Below are positions 45,586-53,391 of a DNA stretch of 64,000 nt, in pieces. Made by a program: the position numbers and the translations under genes. The stretch is from Sediminicola sp035798135. Its GTDB lineage: Bacteria; Bacteroidota; Bacteroidia; Flavobacteriales; Flavobacteriaceae. The stretch spans positions 204,131 to 268,130 of the forward strand of contig JAPFBR010000004.1 in NCBI GenBank assembly GCA_035798135.1. Direction: 5' to 3'. Below the pieces are notes generated by a model. It had not been told where the DNA came from and did no database searches. It saw only the letters and a list, made by a program, of their open reading frames with translations. Numbering within the stretch: the stretch's first letter is position 1; each line of letters starts with the position of its first letter.

Positions 45586-45756
45586 ATGAAAAACGTATTA
45601 TTGATCAGAGAAATTTATTCAGAAGCTTTCAGAAATTTAGGAAGCAGATTCACAAAGCATACATTTAAGGCCTTAGTGCTATTATTTGCATCAAGCTATT
45701 TAATTGCACTATACGCATTGGTTTTTAGGATTTCTACGGGTTTTGCTTTTGAGTAG
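45586..45756 (+). CDS. 56-residue membrane protein, probably DUF6747 family
   Basis: This small gene is easily overlooked because of its size. It encodes 56 residues: a polar, basic N-terminal helix (MKNVLLIREIYSEAFRNLGS), RFTKHTFKA, one membrane helix (about residues 29-48, LVLLFASSYLIALYALVF) and a short tail RISTGFAFE. The pattern REIY.EAF.NLG plus one helix and a terminal ..R.STGFAF matches a short flavobacterial family that I believe is DUF6747. It has its own terminator 26 bases after the stop. It stands between gldJ and murF, so a link to gliding, type IX secretion or the cell wall is possible but only by location. Confidence 0.72.
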   Translation: MKNVLLIREIYSEAFRNLGSRFTKHTFKALVLLFASSYLIALYALVFRISTGFAFE

Positions 45757-45781
45757 GGAATAAGAGCATTAATTTTCGGTA

Positions 45782-45813
45782 AAAAAAAACACCCAAAAAG
45801 GGTGTTTTTTTTA
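45782..45813 (+). terminator. Terminator of the 56-residue membrane-protein gene
   Basis: A stem of A-run plus CACCC paired with GGGTG plus T-run, loop AAAAA, 26 bases after the stop. Confidence 0.82.
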
Positions 45814-45998
45814 TGCCCATAAAATACGATTGAAGTGGTGTATGAAACCATGCACTATTTTCGTTCAGATTAAACCATTTTCGACAGTATTTAAATTTAG
45901 AATAATTGAATACATTTATATCTCAATAAACAAACGTTGTTTTCCTTTTTGGTTTTATCTTGCCTCTGATTATTAAGTACAATTTCACCACTCATTAA

Positions 45999-47273
45999 AT
46001 GACCATACAAGAATTACATCGGATATTTTTGGAATTTCCTACGGTAAGCACAGATACCCGGAAAATAGCGGATAATTGTCTCTTTTTCGCCTTACGCGGT
46101 GATAATTTCAACGGCAATGAATATGCCAAAGAGGCTTTAAACAAAGGTGCTCGCTACGCTATTGTGGACGATAGCACGTACCACACGCCCGGGGAAACCA
46201 TTTTGGTTACCGACACTTTAAAGACTTTGCAAGAGCTTGCCCATTTCCACCGTAAAACGTGTTCCGCTAAGATCATCGCCCTTACGGGTAGCAATGGTAA
46301 GACTACCACTAAGGAGCTTATCAACGAAGTACTTTCAGTGCAATACAATACTGTGGCTACCAAAGGCAACCTCAACAACCACATTGGAGTTCCCTTAACG
46401 CTTTTATGTATAAAACCTAATACCGAATTTGCTATAATTGAAATGGGCGCCAACCACTTACTTGAAATTGAGTTTTTATGTAGTTTGGCCGAGCCGGATT
46501 TTGGTTATATCACTAACTTTGGAAAAGCGCACATTGAAGGTTTTGGAAGTGAAGAAGGGGTGATTATCGGTAAAAGTGAACTCTATCAATTTTTGATTGA
46601 GCACAATAAAACCATATTTTTTAATGGTGATGATGCCATCCAAAGGGAAAAATTAAAGCCCTATTCCAATATATCAGGTTTCAGTCAGGACATTCCTGAA
46701 CTATACCGAATAACGAACCTGGGTGCCAATCCTTTTGTGGCAATGGAATCATATGGTACCAAAATACAATCGAGCCTAATCGGAAATTATAATTTCACCA
46801 ATTGTTGTGCGGCAATCCTAATTGGTAACTACTTTAAAATTCCGATAGAGAAAATTAAAAATGCCATTGAAAATTATCAACCCCGGAACAACCGTTCACA
46901 GATCATTCAAAATAAGGATAACCAAATTATTTTGGATGCCTACAATGCCAACCCAAGCAGCATGAAGGCAGCTTTGGAGAATTTTAATACCATGGATGGG
47001 GAAAATAAAATTGCCTTTATTGGTGACATGTTCGAGTTGGGTGCATCGGCAGCCCAAGAACATCAAGAAATTGCTGATTTGGCGGCGGCTTCAAAATTTA
47101 ACACAGTTTATCTGATAGGGGAGAATTTTTTTAAAACAGAGGGTCTATTACAGAAGTTCAGAACCTTTGAAGATTTGGCAGCTCACTTAAAAAATAATAC
47201 ACCTAAAGGAAGTACCATTCTCATAAAAGGCTCTCGTGGAATGGCCTTAGAGCGTATTTTGGAAATTATATAA
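45999..47273 (+). CDS. murF: UDP-N-acetylmuramoyl-tripeptide-D-alanyl-D-alanine ligase
   Basis: The 424-residue Mur ligase adds D-Ala-D-Ala to UDP-MurNAc-tripeptide, the last cytoplasmic step of precursor synthesis. The N-terminal domain has VSTDTRKIADNCLFFALRGDNFNGN, the ATP loop is LTGSNGKTTTKELI (about 95-108), then NLNNHIGVPLTLL, IEMGANHLLEIEFL, and the C-terminal domain begins at ILDAYNANPSSMKAAL and IGDMFELG. The gldJ-murF neighbourhood is found in other flavobacteria. Its stop is nine bases from the 3' end of a convergent tRNA-Val gene, with no terminator between. Confidence 0.96.
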   Translation: MTIQELHRIFLEFPTVSTDTRKIADNCLFFALRGDNFNGNEYAKEALNKGARYAIVDDSTYHTPGETILVTDTLKTLQELAHFHRKTCSAKIIALTGSNGKTTTKELINEVLSVQYNTVATKGNLNNHIGVPLTLLCIKPNTEFAIIEMGANHLLEIEFLCSLAEPDFGYITNFGKAHIEGFGSEEGVIIGKSELYQFLIEHNKTIFFNGDDAIQREKLKPYSNISGFSQDIPELYRITNLGANPFVAMESYGTKIQSSLIGNYNFTNCCAAILIGNYFKIPIEKIKNAIENYQPRNNRSQIIQNKDNQIILDAYNANPSSMKAALENFNTMDGENKIAFIGDMFELGASAAQEHQEIADLAAASKFNTVYLIGENFFKTEGLLQKFRTFEDLAAHLKNNTPKGSTILIKGSRGMALERILEII

Positions 47274-47282
47274 CCAAATAAG

Positions 47283-47357
47283 TGGGATATACTGGATTCG
47301 AACCAGTGACCTCTGCCCTGTCAAGGCAGCGCTCTAAACCAACTGAGCTAATACCCC
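47283..47357 (-). tRNA. tRNA-Val (GAC)
   Basis: A complete 75-nt cloverleaf on the minus strand: acceptor GGGGTAT pairs with ATATCCC (one G-U), D stem GCTC/GAGC, anticodon stem CTGCC/GGCAG with loop TTGACAG (anticodon GAC), T stem ACTGG/CCAGT with TTCGAAT. The discriminator is A. CCA is not encoded. Confidence 0.93.
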
Positions 47358-47510
47358 ATTTAAGATAGCCGCTAAAGTAAAACTAATTTTAGATTAGAGA
47401 AACTATAACTTCGATTTAGTTTCACCTTTTCCCCCAGGACAATCCAAATTCATATTGCAAAACAAAATTATCAGTTTTGCGCTTTAAGTTGGTTACAAAA
47501 ATATTATTCG

Positions 47511-47539
47511 TTGTAAAATCCAAAAAATTCGTATATTTT
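47511..47539 (+). promoter_or_regulatory. Probable promoter of the PfkB kinase gene
   Basis: TTG at 47511-47513, an 18-base spacer, and TATATTTT at 47532-47539, one base off TAnnTTTG. The ATG at 47595 follows after a leader of about 50 bases. Confidence 0.45.
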
Positions 47540-47594
47540 AGGATGATCCTTACATTTAGCTCACAACTAATCTATAAACAAAGTAATCCAACAC

Positions 47595-48578
47595 ATGGCA
47601 AATTATAATATTGCGGTTCTTGGCCCAATTCCAAGAGATCATATTACTACCCATAGAGGCGAGATAATTGAAAAGTATGGTTGTGCCACCCATACTGCCA
47701 TCGGTTTATCCCAACTTTTAGGAAAAGAAGGCACCGTGCACCTTGTATCCCATGTTCGAAAAAAAGATGAAGGGCCCATTAAAGAAATCCTAGCAGCTTA
47801 CCCTAATATAAATACGGACCATATCACTTCAGATTTGGATCAAGGAGATGTGATAAGCCTAAAATTTATTGACCAGAACAACCGTTTGGAAAAACAAACT
47901 GGATTCATGAATCCCATTATTCCAGAAGATCTCAAAACACTATTGCATTGCGATGTTTTTGTATGTGTTCCCATAACGGATTATGAAGTGCCTCTGGAAA
48001 CCCTAAAATATATAAAACAAAACAGCAAAGGCACTGTCATTTTTGATGCCCATGGCCCTACCAATACGGTAACAATGACGGGAGATCGACTTGTGAAGTT
48101 TTGGATAGACATGGATCAATGGCTCCCTTTTATTGATGTGCTAAAAATGAATCTCGAAGAGTCTAAATGCTGTTGGTTCGAAAAGGAATACGAACTGGAA
48201 AATCTAAAACATGTCAATGATGAAAGCACTGACCATTTACCATCCTTTGCGGAGCATTCGTTGAACAAAGGTGTAAAATCATTGATTGTAACCTTGGATT
48301 CTAAAGGAGGGGCAGTTTTCTTCAAAAAAGACAACAAGGTTCACCAAGAAATGGTGCCTTCCATCAGGGTGAGCCATGTAGTAGATACCACAGGCTGTGG
48401 GGATTCTTTTGCTGGCGGTCTGGGATATGGACTGCTAAAAGACAAGACCAATTATATAAGGGCTGCAAAATACGCCAATGCCCTAGGGGCCCAAAGAACA
48501 CAGGGACGCGACTTTAGTGTTTTCAAGAATATTGAGGAAACCAATAAAATCATATTGCAAACCTATGGCATTGTATAA
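47595..48578 (+). CDS. PfkB-family carbohydrate kinase
   Basis: The 327-residue ribokinase-fold protein has the C-terminal PfkB signature DTTGCGDSFAGGLGYGLL (catalytic Asp in GCGD), preceded by LIVTLDSKGGAVF. The N-terminal NYNIAVLGPIPRDHITTHRGE replaces the common GG-type signature, and TAIGLSQLLGKEGTVHLVSHV follows. The phosphate acceptor (a sugar or nucleoside) cannot be told from this. It stands alone with its own terminator, between two minus-strand valine tRNA genes. Confidence 0.85.
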   Translation: MANYNIAVLGPIPRDHITTHRGEIIEKYGCATHTAIGLSQLLGKEGTVHLVSHVRKKDEGPIKEILAAYPNINTDHITSDLDQGDVISLKFIDQNNRLEKQTGFMNPIIPEDLKTLLHCDVFVCVPITDYEVPLETLKYIKQNSKGTVIFDAHGPTNTVTMTGDRLVKFWIDMDQWLPFIDVLKMNLEESKCCWFEKEYELENLKHVNDESTDHLPSFAEHSLNKGVKSLIVTLDSKGGAVFFKKDNKVHQEMVPSIRVSHVVDTTGCGDSFAGGLGYGLLKDKTNYIRAAKYANALGAQRTQGRDFSVFKNIEETNKIILQTYGIV

Positions 48579-48631
48579 GCTGAATTTGGATACTTAACGA
48601 AGTCGAAAGACTTCCTAGTGGCTGTTTTAAC

Positions 48632-48669
48632 GAAAAAATCCCGTTCACATAGTGAACAGGATTTTTTTT
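48632..48669 (+). terminator. Terminator of the PfkB kinase gene
   Basis: AAAAAATCC-C-GTTCAC and GTGAAC-A-GGATTTTTT form a stem with one mismatch and a 3-base loop, followed by a T-run, about 55 bases after the stop. Confidence 0.8.
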
Positions 48670-48670
48670 G

Positions 48671-48745
48671 TGGGCCCTACTGGGTTCGAACCAGTGACCC
48701 CCTGCTTGTAAGGCAGGTGCTCTGAACCAGCTGAGCTAAGAGCCC
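48671..48745 (-). tRNA. tRNA-Val (TAC)
   Basis: A complete 75-nt cloverleaf on the minus strand: acceptor GGGCTCT pairs with AGGGCCC (one G-U), anticodon stem CCTGC/GCAGG with loop CTTACAA (anticodon TAC), T stem ACTGG/CCAGT with TTCGAAC, discriminator A. CCA is not encoded. Confidence 0.94.
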
Positions 48746-48802
48746 GTACTTGTAAATCAATATTTCAATTAATTTGCCGCTTCTAAATTCTCGAAGCGAG
48801 TG

Positions 48803-48831
48803 CAAATATAGTATAGTTTTTGAAATCCCAA
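48803..48831 (-). promoter_or_regulatory. Promoter of tRNA-Val(TAC)
   Basis: On the minus strand: TTG, an 18-base spacer, then TATATTTG (exact TAnnTTTG), ending 58 bases before the tRNA 5' end. Confidence 0.6.
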
Positions 48832-48851
48832 AAGAAAAAAATGCAAAAAAA

Positions 48852-50063
48852 TCAAACTACTTCTGCGACCACAAAATTACTGCCACCCACGTATATAAAA
48901 TCAGAACTTTTGGCTACTTGCTTTGCGGCAACAAGTGCTTCATTTACAGAATTATATACCTGTCCTACCAGTCCAAATTCTGAAGCTTTTTCTTTAAGGA
49001 TCCGTTCATCCAACTTTCTTTCAATATGTGGGGCACAAAAATAATATATTGCCTCCGTTGGAAAGAGCGGTAAAATTGCTTCTAGATTCTTCTCCTTGAC
49101 AAAACCCAAAACCAGGTGTAGGACGTTATATTCTTGTTGATGAATTTGCTGTAATACCACGGCAAGTCCTTCACTATTATGAGCTGTATCGCACACCACT
49201 AAGGGCTTCTCGCCCAATATCTGCCATCTTCCCATTAATCCCGTGTTCTCTACTACTTTCAGAAGTCCGGCTTTTATATGTCCCTCATTTACATTATAGC
49301 CCTTCAGTTGTTTCAATGTCGCCAACACCCCTTTAACATTCATTTTTTGATAATTCCCCAGCAAAGAGGTTTTATAATCGGGCAATTTTTCCTTTTCGGC
49401 AAATAGGATGACCGCATCGCGCTCCTTAGCGGCTTCCAAAAATACGGCAGCCACTTCTTGTTGGAATTCACTGATTACCACCGGTACATTGGGCTTTATA
49501 ACACCGGCCTTCTCAGACGCAATCTGCTCTAGGGTTGTACCCAACATATCCATATGGTCCAATCCAATGTTGGTTATCAAAGACACTTCAGGTATTATGA
49601 TATTGGTAGAATCGAGCCTTCCTCCCAGACCCACTTCTATAATGGCAATATCCACTTGCTCCAAAGCAAAGAAGTCAAAGGCCATTCCCACGGTCATTTC
49701 AAAAAAGGAAAGCTTGTTATCAGTGAGAAATGCTTTGTTTTTCTCAATAAACTCAATTACATAATCTTCGCCCACATATGCACCGTTGATCTTGATGCGC
49801 TCCCTAAAGTCCTTTAAATGGGGGGACGTATAAAGTCCTACTTTATATCCTGCTTCCTGTAATACGGAGGCCAGCATGTGGCTACTGGAACCTTTTCCAT
49901 TGGTTCCGGCAACATGAATGGTCTTGAATTTTTTTTCAGGGTGATTTAGGTAATCTGCAAGCTTTATAATATTGTCCAACTTTCCGTTAAAGGCAGAAGT
50001 TCCCTTTTGTTGGTACATTGGAAGTTGCGCAAACATCCAATCCAAGGTTTCCTGATAAGTCAT
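48852..50063 (-). CDS. folC: Bifunctional folylpolyglutamate synthase / dihydrofolate synthase
   Basis: The 403-residue Mur-ligase-fold enzyme adds glutamate to dihydropteroate and folates. It has ATP loop IHVAGTNGKGSSSHMLASVL near residue 48-60, YTSPHLKDFRERIKING, the second signature EVGLGGRLDSTNII, and a C-terminal domain from about 290 (VCDTAHNSEGLAVVL). Length is normal. It follows tonB with three bases between stop and start, so it is the last gene of the exbB-exbD-tonB-folC run. Confidence 0.94.
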   Translation of the reverse strand: MTYQETLDWMFAQLPMYQQKGTSAFNGKLDNIIKLADYLNHPEKKFKTIHVAGTNGKGSSSHMLASVLQEAGYKVGLYTSPHLKDFRERIKINGAYVGEDYVIEFIEKNKAFLTDNKLSFFEMTVGMAFDFFALEQVDIAIIEVGLGGRLDSTNIIIPEVSLITNIGLDHMDMLGTTLEQIASEKAGVIKPNVPVVISEFQQEVAAVFLEAAKERDAVILFAEKEKLPDYKTSLLGNYQKMNVKGVLATLKQLKGYNVNEGHIKAGLLKVVENTGLMGRWQILGEKPLVVCDTAHNSEGLAVVLQQIHQQEYNVLHLVLGFVKEKNLEAILPLFPTEAIYYFCAPHIERKLDERILKEKASEFGLVGQVYNSVNEALVAAKQVAKSSDFIYVGGSNFVVAEVV

Positions 50064-50066
50064 GAA

Positions 50067-50906
50067 TTATTCCCCCAATTTAAAATTGACGACAACAAAT
50101 CCAATTTGCTGACTAGGAGCATTGGAGTCCAGATTCCATTTGTGCATAAAGGCAGTTCTTCTTGCAGGATCCAATAGGCAAGGATTGTTATTTGTTGTGC
50201 CTTTAACTCCGGGCGTAGCACTTACCACCTTCCCGTTTCTATCCACAACAATTTTTACAACTACCCTTCCCTCTTCATTACATTCCTGTTGAACCTTTCC
50301 TTGGCTCACCAAGGATCTACCATTTAATCCATAACCTCCAGTTCCGGAACCTGTTCCTGCACTTCCGTAGTAACTTGTAGCATAAGGATCACCATCTGGT
50401 TGCCCTTTATCCCCTGCCCTATTATCATTGCCCTCACTTCCAGATGCCGTTCCATCATTTTTTGGACCATTGATGATACTTGACAAAGCATCCGTTGTGG
50501 ACTGGGAAGGCTTGGGCTCTTCAACCGGTTTCTTAACTTCTTCTTTTGGTTTAGGATCTACCTTGGGTGCATTCTTAACTTCCTTCTTCTTGGGAGGTAT
50601 AACTGGAGCGTCTATATCTTCACTTGTCAAGACCTCCTCCATTTTCTCCTTTGGGGTTTCCGTTACAGTAGCTTCTACCTTTTGCTGTGGTTGTACTACT
50701 TGCTTGGGTGCAGTTTTAATTAGTTCCTTTGGCTGTATGTTACCGGAACCAAATTCCATAGTACCAAAATTAACGGAAATCCCACTTTCTATTGGTGGGT
50801 CCATATACGTAAGCCCTATATAAAAAAGCAAAAGCAGCAGTGCACTTAACAAAACTGTTGTAAGTGTAAAGGATTTCTTTTTATGTTTTGTATCTAAAAA
50901 TGACAT
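50067..50906 (-). CDS. Energy transducer TonB
   Basis: The 279-residue protein has a short cytoplasmic start, one membrane anchor (about residues 15-35), a long Pro/Lys/Glu-rich periplasmic linker (about 70-155), a glycine- and serine-rich part (SGSEGNDNRAGDKGQPDGD) and a small C-terminal TonB-like domain (about 205-279, GRVVVKIVVDRNGKVVSATP). It transmits the energy of ExbB-ExbD to outer-membrane receptors. The start overlaps the exbD stop by one base (TAATG), so they are coupled. Its precise receptor is unknown; Bacteroidetes carry many TonB variants. Confidence 0.9.
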   Translation of the reverse strand: MSFLDTKHKKKSFTLTTVLLSALLLLLFYIGLTYMDPPIESGISVNFGTMEFGSGNIQPKELIKTAPKQVVQPQQKVEATVTETPKEKMEEVLTSEDIDAPVIPPKKKEVKNAPKVDPKPKEEVKKPVEEPKPSQSTTDALSSIINGPKNDGTASGSEGNDNRAGDKGQPDGDPYATSYYGSAGTGSGTGGYGLNGRSLVSQGKVQQECNEEGRVVVKIVVDRNGKVVSATPGVKGTTNNNPCLLDPARRTAFMHKWNLDSNAPSQQIGFVVVNFKLGE

Positions 50907-51292
50907 TAATTGGGTCGCACGGCCAAAATGACCTTATAATTGTTCCTATTAGCGATTTCCATAACGTTTACCGCCTCCTTTATTGCAACACTTTCTTCTG
51001 CCCGAAGAATAATTGTTGGCTTCTCTTGACCTTCCAGTGCTTTTTTTAATTCTATTTCAACATATGCCCCGTTGATCCGTTGGTTGTCCACATAATACTC
51101 CAAATCCTTGGTAATGCTCACGGATACATTTTGGGTATTGGTAGATTTCCCCTTTGCCTTGGGCAATAGCAAGTCCAATGCATTGGGAGAATTAGCCGTC
51201 AGCATAAAGAATATCAGTAATAGAAACACGATGTCCGTCATAGATGACATACTAAAATCTGGACTGACTTTGTTTCTTCCTTTTAGTTTCAT
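50906..51292 (-). CDS. exbD: ExbD/TolR biopolymer transport protein
   Basis: The 128-residue protein has the short basic start KLKGRNKVSPDFSMSSMTD, one membrane helix IVFLLLIFFMLTAN with the conserved Asp just before it (MTDIVFLLLIFF), and a periplasmic domain ending VILAVRPN. It forms the proton channel with ExbB. It starts nine bases after the exbB stop, and tonB follows with a one-base overlap. Confidence 0.93.
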   Translation of the reverse strand: MKLKGRNKVSPDFSMSSMTDIVFLLLIFFMLTANSPNALDLLLPKAKGKSTNTQNVSVSITKDLEYYVDNQRINGAYVEIELKKALEGQEKPTIILRAEESVAIKEAVNVMEIANRNNYKVILAVRPN

Positions 51293-51301
51293 AGGTGTGG
51301 A

Positions 51302-51994
51302 TTAAAGGGGTTCGTTCAACAGATCCAAGAACTCAACGGCATTGGCTTCCATTTTATGGACCACCTTATCTGTTCTGTTGACCAAATGGTTGTACCCTAT
51401 ATACGCAATAATACCTACAATTAGACCTGCAACGGTAGTGGTCATTGCAGTATAGATCCCTGATGCCAACGCTCCCATTTCAGCCTGCCCGCCATTACTG
51501 GCCATTTCATGAAAAGCAAGAATCATTCCAATTACAGTTCCCAAAAATCCAATCATTGGAGCAGCACCAGCAACGGTTGCCAAAACACTCACGTTCTTTT
51601 CCAATTTATACACTTCTAAGGTACCGGCATTTTCGATAGCCGTATTGATATCATCTAGGGGCTTTCCAATTCTGGATATTCCCTTTTCTGTCAATCTTGC
51701 TACGGGAGAATCGTTTTGGGCACATAACAATTTAGCCGCCTCCAACTTTCCATTGGAAACATGGTCCCTAATCTGGTTCATGAAATTACTATCGATCTTC
51801 GAGGCCGCCTTGATGGCGAAAATGCGCTCAAAATAAATGTACAGCGCCACAAACAACATGACAAACAATATCGAAATGATAAGAATACTTCCCGTGCCTC
51901 CATCGACGATCAAATCGATAACGGAAAGTGTTTTTTCCTCTGATACAACTGCGTCAACAGCTGGATCTTGGACAAGATCTTGAAATAATAACAT
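51302..51994 (-). CDS. exbB: ExbB/MotA/TolQ proton-channel protein
   Basis: The 230-residue protein has three membrane helices (about residues 34-56, 127-150 and 170-195). The family stretches are LEKNVSVLATVAGAAPMIGFLGTVIGMILAF and GIYTAMTTTVAGLIVGIIAYI. The N-terminus is about 25 residues longer than needed. It forms the inner-membrane proton-driven motor with ExbD and TonB. It is the first gene of the run; a 12-bp palindrome lies upstream at 52016-52027. Confidence 0.93.
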   Translation of the reverse strand: MLLFQDLVQDPAVDAVVSEEKTLSVIDLIVDGGTGSILIISILFVMLFVALYIYFERIFAIKAASKIDSNFMNQIRDHVSNGKLEAAKLLCAQNDSPVARLTEKGISRIGKPLDDINTAIENAGTLEVYKLEKNVSVLATVAGAAPMIGFLGTVIGMILAFHEMASNGGQAEMGALASGIYTAMTTTVAGLIVGIIAYIGYNHLVNRTDKVVHKMEANAVEFLDLLNEPL

Positions 51995-52015
51995 AGGTTC
52001 TCTTAATTAGTGTTG

Positions 52016-52027
52016 CCGTTATAACGG
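52016..52027. promoter_or_regulatory. Perfect 12-bp palindrome upstream of exbB
   Basis: CCGTTATAACGG is a perfect inverted repeat, 22 bases before the exbB start, in the 49-base gap to nhaD. Its position fits an operator, but no regulator is known. Confidence 0.35.
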
Positions 52028-52043
52028 TTATTTGTCATTTAAA

Positions 52044-53375
52044 TTATGCGTTCAATATTAAATCTCTAATTAAAATAAATACTACGGCTCCAGCCAAGAA
52101 TCCGACAAGCGCCAACCATGCTATTTTCTTGAGATACCAGAAGAAATCTATCTTCTCCATTCCCATGGCAACGACCCCGGCTGCAGACCCAATGATGAGC
52201 ATACTTCCACCGGTTCCCGCAGAATAAGCTATAAAATGCCACAGTGGGTTATCCATTCCCTCAGAGAACATCCCGATACTCGCAGCTACCAATGGCACGT
52301 TATCTATAACCGCAGATCCCACACCCAAGAGCATGACCACAATGTCTGTATTTGGTATGGCAGTATTTAATCCTTCGGCAAAATGGAACAGCATACCCAA
52401 AGATTCCAGAGCAGCTACCGCCATTAAGATCCCCAAGAAAAACAAGATACTTGGTAATTCAATTTTTGACAATGAAGAATGTACCGGACTATGGTGGGCC
52501 GCGGCATCACTTTCCCCATCCACATTGGACAGACTGAATTTGGTATTACTATAAAGTTCTGCAAAGGTAGCAACAATGGCCAAGGACAACATCATCCCTA
52601 CATAAGGAGGAAGATGGGTGATCGTTTTGAAAAAAGGAACAAAAACAATTGCTCCCAAGCCCAAATACAACATGGTAGAACCAAATTTGGATTTCGGAAT
52701 CTCCTTTTCAAATTCTCCTTCAATATTCCCTTGAAAGGCTTTGAACTTACTTGCAATAATTGTGGGCACCACCATACATATAATAGAAGGCACCAATACG
52801 TGTTCAATCAATTGTAAGGCAGATACCTTATTGGCTATCCACAACATGGTAGTAGTCACATCACCAATAGGAGACCAGGCCCCACCAGCATTAGCAGCAA
52901 TAATCACCATACCGGCAAACCATAATCTAGATTCCCTATCCTTGATCACCTTTTGTAAAATCGTGATCAGTACGATAGTGGCTGTTAGGTTATCTATTAT
53001 TGCAGAAAGGATAAAAGCTAGGATGGAGAACAACCATAATAACTTTTTCTTGCTCCTTGTTTTTATAAAACCCTTTATTGTTGCAAAACCATCAAAGTAA
53101 TCTATGATTTCCACAATGGTCATGGCCCCCAAGAGAAATACCAGTATTTCAGCTGTTTTCCCCAAATGATGTAGTAGAATTTCATCCAAATGGGTAGGTT
53201 CCAACTCCCTTAATTCCGTATTCACCTCAAACACGGGCATATGGGTCAAGGCTATGATAGCCCAAAGCAATGCCATCATGGCCAAAGCGGGTATCAGCTT
53301 GTCAATTTTCAGGTTATGCTCCAGGGTTATTGCCAAATAACCCACAACAAATACAATAATAATAATGGTCTCCAT
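52044..53375 (-). CDS. nhaD: Na+/H+ antiporter, NhaD family
   Basis: The 443-residue membrane protein has about 12 helices. NhaD/ArsB-superfamily signatures: LGKTAEILVFLLGAMTIVEI, ILAFILSAIIDNLTATIVLI, VIIAANAGGAWSPIGDVTTTMLWI, and GVGSAVIDNVPLVAASIGMF with paired Asp-Asn motifs. It exports sodium in exchange for protons, as expected of a marine bacterium. It lies 16 bases after the upstream dehydrogenase gene, so the two may share a transcript. Confidence 0.93.
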   Translation of the reverse strand: METIIIIVFVVGYLAITLEHNLKIDKLIPALAMMALLWAIIALTHMPVFEVNTELRELEPTHLDEILLHHLGKTAEILVFLLGAMTIVEIIDYFDGFATIKGFIKTRSKKKLLWLFSILAFILSAIIDNLTATIVLITILQKVIKDRESRLWFAGMVIIAANAGGAWSPIGDVTTTMLWIANKVSALQLIEHVLVPSIICMVVPTIIASKFKAFQGNIEGEFEKEIPKSKFGSTMLYLGLGAIVFVPFFKTITHLPPYVGMMLSLAIVATFAELYSNTKFSLSNVDGESDAAAHHSPVHSSLSKIELPSILFFLGILMAVAALESLGMLFHFAEGLNTAIPNTDIVVMLLGVGSAVIDNVPLVAASIGMFSEGMDNPLWHFIAYSAGTGGSMLIIGSAAGVVAMGMEKIDFFWYLKKIAWLALVGFLAGAVVFILIRDLILNA

Positions 53376-53391
53376 TTTCGGTTGGTTTAGT

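Noticed and set aside
47283..47357. Possible tRNA-Asp reading (GTC visible on the plus strand in the anticodon loop)
   Set aside because: The cloverleaf folds on the minus strand, where the anticodon is GAC (Val).
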